Shown: positions 52,495-60,763, counted from the stretch's first letter. The stretch is DNA of 64,000 nucleotides from Sphingomonas panacis (GCF_001717955.1 NZ_CP014168.1:248001-312000); one strand, 5' to 3'. The notes: generated from the sequence alone by a model not told the origin. Numbers and translations: made by a program.

Positions 52495-53157
52495 TTACAC
52501 CGCCCGGCTCAACCGCGCAGACCAGGCATATCCATTGCGGAGCGATGCGAAGCTTGCGGTCAGCCCGGTGTCGCGCGCTACCGAACAGGCTGCACCCTTC
52601 AGTTCCGCACGCGGGGTCACGTCGAACTGCGCGAGCCATGCGAACAGCACCGCCTTGAAGGCGCCCGGCAACCGCTCCTGCTGCCCGAAATCGACGATGT
52701 CGAGCCGCCCGCCGGGCGCCAGCTTGCCCGCGCCCTCGCGCAACGCGCCCTTCCAGTCTGGGATCATCGACAAGGTATAGCTCTGGAAGATGCGGTCGAA
52801 CGCCGCCACCCCGAACAGCGACACCGTATCGAACGCGGTCGCATCGCCCTGCGCCAGCGTGATCCGGTTGGCGAGCCCGGCCTTGGCGACATTGGCGCGC
52901 GCCGTCTCCAGCATCGCCTCGGAAATATCGATCCCGTAGTAATGCGCATCGGGCCAGCGCTTCGCCGCCACGATCAGGTTGCGCCCGGTGCCGCAGCCGA
53001 TCTCCAGCACGCTCCCGCCCGCCGGCGGCGCGAGATCGCGGATCAGCGCGTCGCGGCCGAGCAGGTAATATTTGCGGGTGAGGTCGTAGAAATGGCGCTG
53101 AGTCTTGTAGATCGCATCCATGTGCCCGGCATGGCCGGTATCGCCCGCCCCGGCCAT
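52495..53157 (-). CDS. btaB: Betaine-lipid N-methyltransferase BtaB
   Basis: A 220-residue SAM methyltransferase predicted to add three methyl groups to diacylglyceryl homoserine, giving the betaine lipid DGTS. SAM motifs are SVLEIGCGTGRNLIVAA and HYYGIDISEAMLETAR, with FQSYTLSMIPDWKGALREG and LDIVDFGQQERLPG downstream. The early RHFYDLTRKYYLLGRD is typical of this group. The start overlaps the btaA stop by one base (TAATG); an internal ATG at 53121 is possible. The assignment rests on family-like motifs plus adjacency to btaA. Confidence 0.9.
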   Translation of the reverse strand: MAGAGDTGHAGHMDAIYKTQRHFYDLTRKYYLLGRDALIRDLAPPAGGSVLEIGCGTGRNLIVAAKRWPDAHYYGIDISEAMLETARANVAKAGLANRITLAQGDATAFDTVSLFGVAAFDRIFQSYTLSMIPDWKGALREGAGKLAPGGRLDIVDFGQQERLPGAFKAVLFAWLAQFDVTPRAELKGAACSVARDTGLTASFASLRNGYAWSARLSRAV

Positions 53158-54383
53158 TATTTCAGGACGTACAGGTGGACGCCGCCATAGATCGAGGAGC
53201 GGTCGCGCTTGGTGTAATCGAGCGACTCCTCGGCGCGGTAATCCCATTTCGACAGGATCTCGTCCGGCACGCGGCCCGGCAGGATCGTCTCGATCCCGGC
53301 GGTGCGGAACAGCACGCGCGCGCCCGGCTTCGCGGTGCGGGTGATCTCGCTCCACAGCTCGGTGAGCTGCTGGTCGGTCATCCAGTCCTGTGCGTCGAGC
53401 AGGATGTAGCGGTCGAGCGAACCCTCGCCTTGGCTGCGCAGATAATCGGTGAAATTGGTGTGGCGCACCTCGATCCGGCTGACCCGATCGACGATCTCCG
53501 CATAATGCGCCTTCTGCAGATACGGCGGCAGCGGCGCATTGGGGTCTTCGCTATAGCCGCGATTGAACGCCTGCCACGCGAAATAATTGTCCTTGAGGTC
53601 GAAGTCGCAGGCGAGCTTTTCGAGCCGCTCGCGCAGCACCACCGCCATCTTCTCGTCGCCGGCCAGCGCCTCATATTGCGCGGGCGGGATGCCGAGGCCG
53701 AACAGCGAGGCGGGCTGGTCGGTCAGCCACTTGATGAAGCCCTTGTCGAACACCGGCGCGAACTCGCGGTCGAAGATCTCGCGCTGCTCCTCGATCGTCC
53801 TGGCCTTGAGCAGCACCTTGGGGTTCACCCCGTTCATCCGCGCGATCAGATGCGCCGCGCCGATGAAATTGCCGAGCAGCCCGCGCTTGTACACGCCCTT
53901 GGCGAACCCGCCGATCCGCCGCCGGCCGACCATGTCGCGGCCTTCCCAATAGCGCTTGCTCGTCTCGTCAAGGAACGGGCGCACGTAGGTGCGATAGGCG
54001 AGGATGTTGGCGCGGCTGTTGGCGCGCGCGAAGAAGCGGTGGAATGTCTGGTAATCGGGCAGATGCCGCGCCGCGACCAGCTTCAGCTTGTTGAGCGCGA
54101 TGTGCGCGGTGTTGAGATCGACTGCGGTGATCGCGCGCGGGTTCGCGGTCAGATACGACAGCACGTTGCAGCCGCCCGAGGCGATCGTCACGACATGGCT
54201 GTCCGGCGTGATCGCCAGCGCTTCCATATCAACCGCCGGGTCTTCCCAGATCTGCGCATAGACAAGGCCCCGGAACGCGAAGGTGAAAGCGCGTTCGAGA
54301 ATGCCCTGTTTGGACAGATGCTCATGGCGGTGAACCGCCGCACGCACGGCGCGGTTCTTGGGGGGGCGGACAGCGGTGGCCAT
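53157..54383 (-). CDS. btaA: BtaA: SAM:diacylglycerol 3-amino-3-carboxypropyltransferase
   Basis: A 408-residue DUF3419-family enzyme that transfers the aminocarboxypropyl group of SAM to diacylglycerol, the first step of betaine-lipid synthesis. Landmarks are FTFAFRGLVYAQIWEDP near the N-terminus, VVTIASGGCNVLSYL and ITAVDLNTAHIALNKLKL (SAM site), YILLDAQDWMTDQQL, and the end SSIYGGVHLYVLK. AGGAG lies seven bases before the ATG. Three 7-mers arranged like a PhoB box lie 45-73 bases upstream. With btaB it should replace phospholipid with phosphorus-free DGTS, as known in Rhodobacter and rhizobia under phosphate starvation. Confidence 0.93.
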   Translation of the reverse strand: MATAVRPPKNRAVRAAVHRHEHLSKQGILERAFTFAFRGLVYAQIWEDPAVDMEALAITPDSHVVTIASGGCNVLSYLTANPRAITAVDLNTAHIALNKLKLVAARHLPDYQTFHRFFARANSRANILAYRTYVRPFLDETSKRYWEGRDMVGRRRIGGFAKGVYKRGLLGNFIGAAHLIARMNGVNPKVLLKARTIEEQREIFDREFAPVFDKGFIKWLTDQPASLFGLGIPPAQYEALAGDEKMAVVLRERLEKLACDFDLKDNYFAWQAFNRGYSEDPNAPLPPYLQKAHYAEIVDRVSRIEVRHTNFTDYLRSQGEGSLDRYILLDAQDWMTDQQLTELWSEITRTAKPGARVLFRTAGIETILPGRVPDEILSKWDYRAEESLDYTKRDRSSIYGGVHLYVLK

Positions 54384-54427
54384 TACAATCTCCTGCGGGC
54401 CGGGCGGGTGACACGCGGCGCTCGCCT

Positions 54428-54456
54428 ACGACAATGCGATGACGCTTCCATGACGC
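54428..54456 (-). promoter_or_regulatory. Candidate PhoB box upstream of btaA
   Basis: Read on the minus strand, three 7-mers separated by 4 bases appear in order: GCGTCAT, GCGTCAT and TTGTCGT. The 7-4-7 direct-repeat layout and the GTCAT core match the general alphaproteobacterial Pho box (CTGTCAT repeats). The last repeat ends 45 bases from the btaA start codon, suitable for PhoB-activated transcription. The first two repeats are identical to each other but match the consensus at only five of seven bases. Confidence 0.55.
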
Positions 54457-54612
54457 CTCCGCGACCAAATGAAAAGAACCTGTCGGCAGAGAGTGCCGCC
54501 CGAGCGCCACCGCACCCACGTTCAACGGGCAAGCGGCAACAGCGGTGTGGCATTTGCGTGACGGTTTGCGTAAGAGCGCCGCGTCTGCATCGCCTCGAGG
54601 ACTCGCGCCGTC

Positions 54613-55065
54613 TTGCACATCGCTTTCGCTTCCGATCACGCCGCCGTCGATCTCAAGGCGGCGCTCATCGCCTGGGCGCGCGCCGCGGGGCACGCTGTCG
54701 TCGATCTCGGTCCGGAAACGGCCGACCGAGTCGATTATCCCGATTACGGCTACAAGCTCGCCGCACATGTCGCCGCGGGCGAAGCCGATTTCGGCGTGGC
54801 GCTGTGCGGGTCGGGCATCGGCATCTCGATCGCGGTCAACCGCAATCCCGCGTGCCGCTGCGCTTTGGTGTCCGATCCTTATGCCGCCGCCCTTGCCCGC
54901 GAGCATAACGATGCCAATGTCATCGCGATGGGCGCCAGACTGACCGGCCCCGACATGGCGCAGGCCTGTCTCGAATCGTTCCTCGCCACCACCTTCGCCG
55001 GTGGTCGCCATCAACCCCGCGTCGACAAGCTCGGCGCCCCCGCCATCGAAAGGGCAAGCGCATGA
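54613..55065 (+). CDS. rpiB: Ribose-5-phosphate isomerase B
   Basis: A 150-residue RpiB/LacB-type isomerase converting ribose 5-phosphate and ribulose 5-phosphate. Active-site landmarks are [31 protein letters not shown], and the Cys in [16 protein letters not shown], with [15 protein letters not shown] near the end. The start is a TTG at 54613 (GAGGA about 11 bases upstream), since no ATG fits the family N-terminus. It overlaps glyA by four bases (ATGA); rpiB-glyA-nrdR is a common alphaproteobacterial string. Confidence 0.94.
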   Translation: MHIAFASDHAAVDLKAALIAWARAAGHAVVDLGPETADRVDYPDYGYKLAAHVAAGEADFGVALCGSGIGISIAVNRNPACRCALVSDPYAAALAREHNDANVIAMGARLTGPDMAQACLESFLATTFAGGRHQPRVDKLGAPAIERASA

Positions 55066-56387
55066 GCACCCAGATCCTCGAGTCCAAGCCACTCAACGCC
55101 GTGCAGCCCGACGGCTTCTTCACGCGCGGCCTCGCCGACGCCGATCCCGCCGTGTTCGCCGGCGTCGCGCATGAACTCAAGCGCGAGCAGGACCAGATCG
55201 AGCTGATCGCCTCCGAGAACATCGTCTCCAAGGCGGTGCTCGAAGCGCAAGGTTCGGTGTTCACCAACAAATATGCCGAGGGCTATCCCGGCAAGCGCTA
55301 TTACCAGGGCTGCCACCCCTCCGACGAGGTCGAGCAACTCGCGATCGACCGCGCCAAGCAGCTTTTCGGCTGCGGCTTCGCCAACGTCCAGCCGCATTCG
55401 GGCGCGCAGGCCAATGGCGCGGTGATGCTCGCTCTGGTCAAGCCCGGCGAGACGGTGATGGGCCTCAGCCTCGACGCCGGCGGCCACCTCACCCACGGCG
55501 CGCGCGCCGCGATGTCGGGCAAATGGTTCAACGCGGTGCAATATGGCGTCGATCCGGTCACGCACCTGATCGATTACGAGCAGGTCGCCGAGATCGCCCG
55601 CGCCAACAGCCCCAAGCTCATCATCGCCGGCGGCTCGGCCTATCCGCGCGAGATCGACTTCGCGAAGTTCCGCGCGATCGCCGATGAGGTTGGCGCCTAT
55701 TTCATGGTCGACATGGCGCATTTCGCCGGACTCGTCGCCGCCGGGCTTCACCCGTCGCCGCTGCCCCACGCGCATGTGGTGACGACCACCACCCACAAGA
55801 CGCTGCGCGGCCCGCGTGGCGGCATGGTGCTGACCAACGACGAAGCCGTCGCCAAGAAGATCAACTCGGCGGTGTTCCCGGGGCTTCAGGGCGGCCCGCT
55901 GATGCACGTCATCGCCGCCAAGGCGGTCGCGTTCGGCGAGGCGCTTCGGCCTGAGTTCAAGACCTATGCCGCCGCGATCATCGAGAACGCCAAGGTGCTG
56001 GCCGCCACGCTCAAGGAACGCGGCGCGGAGGTCGTCTCGGGCGGCACCGACACGCACCTCGCGCTGATCGACCTCACGCCCTTGGGCGTCACCGGCAAGG
56101 ACGCCGACGAGGCGCTCGAACGCGCCGGCATCACCTGCAACAAGAACGGCATCCCCAACGATCCGCTGCCGCCGACCAAGACCAGCGGCATCCGCGTCGG
56201 CTCACCCGCCGGCACCACGCGCGGCTTTGGGCCAGCCGAGTTCCGCGAGATCGGCAACATGGTCGCCGACGTGCTCGATGGTCTCCGCAAGAACGGCGAG
56301 CAGGGCGACGCGCAGGTCGAGGCCAACGTCCGCGAACGTGTCGCGGCCTTGTGCGCGCGCTTCCCGATCTACCCGGAGGGGGTGTGA
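55062..56387 (+). CDS. glyA: Serine hydroxymethyltransferase
   Basis: A 441-residue PLP enzyme interconverting serine and glycine and feeding one-carbon units to tetrahydrofolate. Landmarks are [36 protein letters not shown], the PLP Lys246 in [15 protein letters not shown], and [20 protein letters not shown] near the C-terminus. The start overlaps rpiB and the stop lies one base before the nrdR start. The operon may also tie glycine supply to the nearby hemA, though that gene is separately transcribed. Confidence 0.97.
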   Translation: MSTQILESKPLNAVQPDGFFTRGLADADPAVFAGVAHELKREQDQIELIASENIVSKAVLEAQGSVFTNKYAEGYPGKRYYQGCHPSDEVEQLAIDRAKQLFGCGFANVQPHSGAQANGAVMLALVKPGETVMGLSLDAGGHLTHGARAAMSGKWFNAVQYGVDPVTHLIDYEQVAEIARANSPKLIIAGGSAYPREIDFAKFRAIADEVGAYFMVDMAHFAGLVAAGLHPSPLPHAHVVTTTTHKTLRGPRGGMVLTNDEAVAKKINSAVFPGLQGGPLMHVIAAKAVAFGEALRPEFKTYAAAIIENAKVLAATLKERGAEVVSGGTDTHLALIDLTPLGVTGKDADEALERAGITCNKNGIPNDPLPPTKTSGIRVGSPAGTTRGFGPAEFREIGNMVADVLDGLRKNGEQGDAQVEANVRERVAALCARFPIYPEGV

Positions 56388-56388
56388 T

Positions 56389-56850
56389 TTGCGCTGTCCC
56401 TTCTGCGGACATGAAGACAGTCAGGTAAAGGACAGCCGCCCCACCGAAGACGGGGCGGCGATCCGCCGCCGCCGCCAGTGCGAAGGCTGCGCGGCGCGCT
56501 TCACCACGTTCGAACGAATCCAGCTCCGCGAACTTGTGGTGCTGAAAAGCGAAGACCGCCGCGAACCCTTCGACCGCGAGAAACTGCTCCGCTCACTCCT
56601 GATCGCCGCGCGCAAACGCCCGATCGAGCCGCTGCGGCTGGAGAAGCTCGTCTCGGGCATCCAGCGCCAGTTGGAAACGCAGGGCGAAACCGAAGTGCAT
56701 TCGCAACGCATCGGCGAAATGGTGATGGACGGCCTCAAAGGCATGGACTCGGTCGCCTACATCCGCTTCGCCAGCGTCTACAAGGACTTCCGCGAGGCGA
56801 AGGACTTCGAGGAGTTCGCGGGCAATGTCAGCGCGGTGGCGAAGGGGTGA
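56389..56850 (+). CDS. nrdR: Transcriptional repressor NrdR
   Basis: A 153-residue NrdR that represses ribonucleotide reductase genes according to the ATP/dATP state. It has a zinc ribbon at the N-terminus ([16 protein letters not shown] and [18 protein letters not shown]) and an ATP-cone ([20 protein letters not shown] to [20 protein letters not shown]). The start is a TTG one base after the glyA stop, with GGAGGGGG upstream inside glyA. Length and motifs match the family exactly. Confidence 0.96.
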   Translation: MRCPFCGHEDSQVKDSRPTEDGAAIRRRRQCEGCAARFTTFERIQLRELVVLKSEDRREPFDREKLLRSLLIAARKRPIEPLRLEKLVSGIQRQLETQGETEVHSQRIGEMVMDGLKGMDSVAYIRFASVYKDFREAKDFEEFAGNVSAVAKG

Positions 56851-56892
56851 TGGCGCTCGACTCACCCCACCCCGGCCACGCCAACACCCACC

Positions 56893-56944
56893 CCGTTCGT
56901 CCTGAGTAGCGGCTGAGCGAAGTCGAAGACGCGTATCGAAGGAC
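56893..56944. repeat. Family D arm, 5' side of GIY-YIG cassette
   Basis: A 52-base arm beginning CCGTTCGTCCTGAGTAG and ending CGTATCGAAGGAC. By eye it matches the reverse complement of the arm at 57223 at 47 of 52 aligned positions. Its last bases (AAGGA) lie seven bases before the GTG of the GIY-YIG gene and so provide the ribosome binding site. Confidence 0.9.
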
Positions 56945-56950
56945 AAGCCC

Positions 56951-58036
56951 GTGAGCTTCCACACCTACATGCTGCGCTGTTCCGACGGCAGCTTCTACAT
57001 CGGCCATACCGACACGCTCGAACACCGCATCGCCCAACACGATGCCGGCGAGGTTCCGGGCTATACGCAATCGCGCCGTCCGGTCGAGTTGGTCTGGTCG
57101 CAGGATTTCCCCTCACGCATCGAAGCGCTAGAGGCCGAGCGCCAGATCAAGGGCTGGACACGCGCCAAGAAGATCGCGCTGATCGAAGGCGATTGGGCGC
57201 GGATCAGCGGTCTCGCGCATAAGTCCTTCGATACGGGTCTTCGACAAGCTCAGCCCCTACTCAGGACGAACGGGGAAAATGGTGCGGATCAACGGAGCGC
57301 CCCGCCCCCACCCCCCGTCATCGTCCTCGTCCGCCCGCAACTCGGCGAGAACATCGGCAAGGCCGCGCGCGCGATGCTCAATTTCGGGCTCACCGAAATG
57401 CGCCTCGTCGCGCCGCGCGACGGGTGGCCCAACCCCGCCGCCGGCCCCGCCGCCTCGGGCGCCGATCAGGTGCTCGAACAGGCGCAGGTGTTCGACACGC
57501 TCGCCGAGGCGATCGCCGATTGCCCCAACGTCTACGCGACCACCGTGCGCAAGCGCGGCGTCACCAAGCCGGTCGTCACCCCCGAGGTGGCGGCGCGCAA
57601 GGTCCACGCCGGGCCGGGCCGCAGCGCGATCCTGTTCGGGCCGGAACGTTCGGGGCTGGAGACCGACGATGTCGCGGTCGCGCGCGAGATCATCACCGTG
57701 CCGATCAACCCCGAATTCGGCTCGCTCAACCTCGCGCAGGCGGTGATTCTCGTCGCCTATGAATGGTCCAAGGGGGTCGCGCTCGCCCAGCCTCCCGAAG
57801 TCGATCTGCCCGAGCCTGCCGCCCAGGAAGACCTCGACGGCATGATCGCACAGCTCGACGGAATGCTGGTCGACGCCAATTTCTTCTATCCGCCCGATCG
57901 CACCGTCGCGACGCGGCGGACCTTGCGCACCCTGCTCACCAAGCCGGGCTGGTCGAGCCAGGAAGTCCGCACCTTACGCGGCGTGCTGTCGGCGCTGGCG
58001 GGGGCGAAGCGGAAGAAGGAACCGCGCCAGAAATAA
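56951..58036 (+). CDS. GIY-YIG nuclease fused to tRNA methyltransferase TrmJ
   Basis: An uninterrupted 361-codon frame joins two unrelated domains. Residues 1 to about 90 are a GIY-YIG nuclease (FHTYMLRCSDGSFYIGHTD, ALEAERQIKGWTRAKKIAL). Residues about 92-107 are translated from a family D repeat arm. Residues about 120-361 are a SPOUT-type TrmJ (IVLVRPQLGENIGKAARAML, ILFGPERSGLETDDVAVA, INPEFGSLNLAQAVILVAYE), which 2'-O-methylates position 32 of tRNAs. The start GTG uses a ribosome site inside the upstream repeat arm. No ATG, GTG or TTG lies in the TrmJ frame between the repeat and the first SPOUT strand. An ATG at 57279 with GGGGA would fit TrmJ if one more C were present in the six-C run at 57311-57316. 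So either a true fusion or a one-base frameshift separating two genes. Confidence 0.85.
   Translation: MSFHTYMLRCSDGSFYIGHTDTLEHRIAQHDAGEVPGYTQSRRPVELVWSQDFPSRIEALEAERQIKGWTRAKKIALIEGDWARISGLAHKSFDTGLRQAQPLLRTNGENGADQRSAPPPPPVIVLVRPQLGENIGKAARAMLNFGLTEMRLVAPRDGWPNPAAGPAASGADQVLEQAQVFDTLAEAIADCPNVYATTVRKRGVTKPVVTPEVAARKVHAGPGRSAILFGPERSGLETDDVAVAREIITVPINPEFGSLNLAQAVILVAYEWSKGVALAQPPEVDLPEPAAQEDLDGMIAQLDGMLVDANFFYPPDRTVATRRTLRTLLTKPGWSSQEVRTLRGVLSALAGAKRKKEPRQK
57223..57273. repeat. Family D arm, 3' side of GIY-YIG cassette, inside ORF
   Basis: A 51-base arm in inverse orientation to that at 56893, beginning GTCCTTCGATACG and ending CTCAGGACGAACGG. It lies within the fused reading frame and encodes the linker SFDTGLRQAQPLLRTNG between the nuclease and methyltransferase parts. 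Confidence 0.9.
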
Positions 58037-58049
58037 CCGCTCGTTCACG

Positions 58050-58081
58050 CTCTCCGTTCGTGCCCAGCGAAGTCGAGGGAT
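58050..58081. repeat. Diverged family D half-element
   Basis: A partial arm (TCTCCGTTCGTGCCCAGCGA, then AGTCGAGGGA) lies 14 bases after the trmJ stop. No matching inverse arm is evident close by. Probably a decayed copy. Confidence 0.6.
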
Positions 58082-58131
58082 GGTCGCGCGCGCAGGTGCC
58101 ACTGTTGGGGCAATTTACCCCCGCCCGAAAT

Positions 58132-59073
58132 TCAAACCCGGCTCGGCAGCAATTCCTGCTCCGCGACCCGCTCGCGCCCGCGCTCGGCGGAGACGAACCC
58201 GACCACCGCGATCGCCACCAAAGCGACCATCATGCCGAGGATCATGTCGGAGAGGTAATGCGTGCCCTCGATCGGCGTCGACAGCAGCATCGCCACGTTG
58301 ACCGCGACGACCGCCCAACGCAGCGGCCGGATCTGCCACCCCGCCGCGATGAACACGAAGGCGGACGCGGTGTGGAAGCTCGGCGCCGAGACGAGGCCGC
58401 GCAATTGCCCCAGGTCGATCACCGTATCGCGCCCCGCGCGCAGCACCGGGATCAGCCCCTGCTGCCACGTCTCGCTCTCGGGCATGTACGGCAGCGGCCC
58501 GTGCCACAGGTATGACAGCGGGCCGACCGCCGGCATCATCGGATACAGCACCAGCGTGATGGTCGCCGCCAGCCAGAAGGTCGCGAGGAAGCGATACGCC
58601 TCCTCGTTACGCCCCTGCCACGCGAACCAGCCGAGGATCACCGCCGGCGTCAGGTAGATGCTGCGATACGCGGCGGTGCCGAGCAGTTGCAGGCTGCGAT
58701 GCGCGGCGACCATATCGTACATCCCGATCCAGTCGAAGCCGAGCAGCCGGTCGGCATGCTGGAGCGCGGCATCGCTGAACCCGTGCGACATCGCCGCGAG
58801 CGGATAGGAGGCGACCGCGCCCATCAGCACCATCGCGGTGAGCACCGCATAGAAGCTGCCGGCCCGCGCCGCGATCACTAGCGGCCGCGACGGCCACCGC
58901 CGCACCGCGAGGCGCAGCGCCGTCGCCGTCACCGCCACGCCGACGAAGGGCAGGTTGCTCGGGCTCCACGGATCGATGCTGAGCCCGGCATGATGCAACA
59001 GCCCAACCAGCACGACGAACGACAACAAAAGGCCCGAGGCGATCCATTTGGGCGCAGAGGACAGGGTCAACAC
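58132..59073 (-). CDS. PAP2/Aur1-like membrane phosphatase or transferase
   Basis: A protein of about 313 residues with six or more membrane helices and PAP2-type active-site motifs in the C-terminal half: SAPSFHTASAFVFIA (motif with His) and GTHYLSDMILGM (second His and Asp). The layout resembles the Aur1/Ipt1-like inositolphosphotransferase group, which acts on sphingolipids in eukaryotes, a point of interest in sphingolipid-making bacteria. The start is uncertain; the GTG at 59073 gives a membrane-type N-terminus, and the frame extends further upstream. The substrate is not predictable. Confidence 0.82.
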   Translation of the reverse strand: MLTLSSAPKWIASGLLLSFVVLVGLLHHAGLSIDPWSPSNLPFVGVAVTATALRLAVRRWPSRPLVIAARAGSFYAVLTAMVLMGAVASYPLAAMSHGFSDAALQHADRLLGFDWIGMYDMVAAHRSLQLLGTAAYRSIYLTPAVILGWFAWQGRNEEAYRFLATFWLAATITLVLYPMMPAVGPLSYLWHGPLPYMPESETWQQGLIPVLRAGRDTVIDLGQLRGLVSAPSFHTASAFVFIAAGWQIRPLRWAVVAVNVAMLLSTPIEGTHYLSDMILGMMVALVAIAVVGFVSAERGRERVAEQELLPSRV

Positions 59074-59236
59074 GGTGTATCCGAAACTCCGGGGCTGCCG
59101 AGCGGCACGGGAGCCGTGCCGGTCGCGTTTCGCACTATAGTGCGTTACACATAAATGACAGCCCTCTGCACCGTGCTGACTATCGCCGTTCTGAACTGTG
59201 CGTGACAGACGTGTCATCCGCGCCACATCGACGCAC

Positions 59237-59644
59237 TCACCCATCGAACGCGCCCAGCGCCAGCATCACCGCCCATTGCGCCGCATCGACCGGGCTGACC
59301 GACAGCCGCGACTGGCGCAGCATCTCGAGTCCCGCGAGCTTCGGCTCGGCCCGGATCGCCGCCAGCGTGACCGGCCGGGGCATCGCCGCGACGGGCGCGA
59401 CCGCGACCGACACCCAGCGCGGCAGATCGCCGTCCTGTCGCGCGCCGCGCACGATCTCCATCACGCCGACCACGGCCTTCTCCTTGCCCGAATGGTAAAA
59501 GAAAGCACGGTCGCCAACCGCCATCGCCTTCAGGTGAAGCGCCGCCGCCGGGTTGCGCACGCCGGTCCATTCGGTCGTGCCTTCGGCGAGCAGGTCAGCC
59601 CAGGCGTAGCTTTCCGGCTCCGATTTCATCAGCCAATATGCCAC
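59237..59644 (-). CDS. EVE-domain protein
   Basis: A 135-residue stand-alone EVE domain, of the PUA-like superfamily that binds modified bases in RNA or DNA. Family hallmarks are YWLMKSEPESYAWADL, EWTGVRNPAAALHLKAM, GDRAFFYHSGKEKAVVG and PVTLAAIRAEPKLAGLEML. It starts at a GTG. The conserved WxGVRN and FYHS segments form the base pocket in known structures. Its cellular role is not known; it is not next to a restriction gene here. Confidence 0.92.
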   Translation of the reverse strand: MAYWLMKSEPESYAWADLLAEGTTEWTGVRNPAAALHLKAMAVGDRAFFYHSGKEKAVVGVMEIVRGARQDGDLPRWVSVAVAPVAAMPRPVTLAAIRAEPKLAGLEMLRQSRLSVSPVDAAQWAVMLALGAFDG

Positions 59645-59797
59645 GCTCCCCGCCTTTCCCGATCCGCCGCATAAACCGCGGCTTAACGCCCCATTCCGAA
59701 CGTGTTCAGACCGACTCGGCTAGTCAAGTGCAACAAGCTGGTCCACCAAAGCGTTAATCGGTCGGTGCGGACAGGCTTTGATACGAGGAGGTTGGAG

Positions 59798-60175
59798 ATG
59801 AACGCGTTTTTGAAGAAGGCCGGTCTTGGCGTCGCCCTGGCCGCAACGGCATTGACGGCGGCGGTCCCTGCCGAGGCCCAGTGGCGCGGTGGCTATCGCG
59901 GCGGATATCACGGCGGCTGGCATCGTGGCGGTGACACGACCGGCGCGGCGCTGCTCGGCGGCATCGTCGGCCTCGGCGTCGGTGCGGCGATCGCCAGCAG
60001 CAATCGCGGCTATGATCGTGGCTATTACCGTGGCGGCGGCTATTACGATGGTCCGCGCTATTACACCGCGCCGCCCACCTATTATTACGACGAATATCGC
60101 GGCCCGCGTTGCTACAGCTCGTGGCGCTGGGATCCTTATTACGAGGAAAACGTCCGCGTTCGCGTCTGCAACTGA
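59798..60175 (+). CDS. Secreted Gly/Tyr-rich protein
   Basis: A 125-residue product with a signal peptide (AGLGVALAATALTAAVPAEA, cleavage near AEAQ), a Gly/His/Arg repeat (RGGYRGGYHGGWHRGG), a glycine-zipper-like hydrophobic stretch (GAALLGGIVGLGVGAAIASS), and a Tyr-rich C-terminus with two Cys (PRCYSSWRWD and VRVCN). GAGGAGG lies six bases before the ATG. The glycine-zipper segment suggests membrane association or oligomerisation. Similar short secreted proteins are common in sphingomonads with unknown function. A strong terminator follows. Confidence 0.82.
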   Translation: MNAFLKKAGLGVALAATALTAAVPAEAQWRGGYRGGYHGGWHRGGDTTGAALLGGIVGLGVGAAIASSNRGYDRGYYRGGGYYDGPRYYTAPPTYYYDEYRGPRCYSSWRWDPYYEENVRVRVCN

Positions 60176-60198
60176 TCCGACCGGCACGGAACGACAAG

Positions 60199-60227
60199 AC
60201 GGCGCGGGTTTTCCCCGCGCCGTTTTC
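60199..60227 (+). terminator. Rho-independent terminator after Gly/Tyr-rich gene
   Basis: A 10-bp stem ACGGCGCGGG/CCCGCGCCGT with loop TTTTC is followed by TTTTC, 24 bases beyond the stop codon. Confidence 0.88.
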
Positions 60228-60271
60228 GCATCTGGCCTTCCCGCATCTTTTCCGCCAAGAAGCGCGCCATC

Positions 60272-60541
60272 ATGACCGACACACCCCCCGATCGCCTTTC
60301 GTCCAACCCGCGCAGCCCGTTCTTCGACGAGGCCAAGCTCTCGCGCGGGATCGGCATCCGCTTCAAGGGCAAGGAGCGCACCGACGTCGAGGAATATTGC
60401 CGCTCCGAAGGCTGGATTCGCGTCGCCCTCGGCAAGAAGGTCGACCGCAACGGCCAGCCGCTGACGCTCAAACTGTCGGGCGAGGTCGAGGCGTGGTTCG
60501 AACGCCCGGCCGAAGGCGAAGAAGAGATCGCGGCGGACTGA
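60272..60541 (+). CDS. DUF3297 family protein
   Basis: An 89-residue protein of the DUF3297 family, recognised by DRLSSNPRSPFFDEAKLSRG, GIGIRFKGKERTDVEEYCRS and GWIRVALGKKVDRNGQPLTL. The sequence is soluble and mixed alpha/beta with an acidic end. No activity is known for the family. It is separated from upstream genes by a terminator and is followed by two repeat elements. Confidence 0.9.
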   Translation: MTDTPPDRLSSNPRSPFFDEAKLSRGIGIRFKGKERTDVEEYCRSEGWIRVALGKKVDRNGQPLTLKLSGEVEAWFERPAEGEEEIAAD

Positions 60542-60545
60542 CTTT

Positions 60546-60631
60546 CGTCGTCACCCCAGCGCACGCTGGGGTCTCCCGGTGACAGGGTGTGCCCTTGCCG
60601 CGAAAGACCCCAGCTTACGCTGGGGTGACGG
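60546..60631. repeat. REPIN, family C
   Basis: Inverted family C arms at 60546-60579 (CCCCAGCG-CA-CGCTGGGG) and 60601-60631 (CCCCAGC-TTAC-GCTGGGG) flank a spacer of about 21 bases. GTCA ends are outward. It starts five bases beyond the DUF3297 stop. Confidence 0.88.
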
Positions 60632-60663
60632 ATACGGTGCGGTGCTGAAACGCCCGCCCTCAA

Positions 60664-60763
60664 CCGTTCGCACCCCAACCTTTCGTATCGAGCCCTTCGG
60701 CTGGCTGACAAGCCAGCCGCTCAAGATAAACTTCGGCCCAAGGGGCCGAAGTCGAGACACCTG
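60664..60763. repeat. Diverged family D element
   Basis: A degenerate family D copy begins with CCGTTCG, passes TTTCGTATCGAG, and includes GGCTGGCTGACAAGCCAGCC (the same inner palindrome type as at 51844) and GGCCCAAGGGGCC. It lies between DUF3297 and the response regulator stop. Confidence 0.6.

Noticed and set aside
56893..57273. Insertion sequence with terminal inverted repeats and target duplication
   Set aside because: The inverted arms fit an IS-like boundary, but the enclosed gene is a GIY-YIG nuclease, not a transposase. I could not identify a flanking direct repeat, so it is reported as a cassette and not a mobile_element feature.
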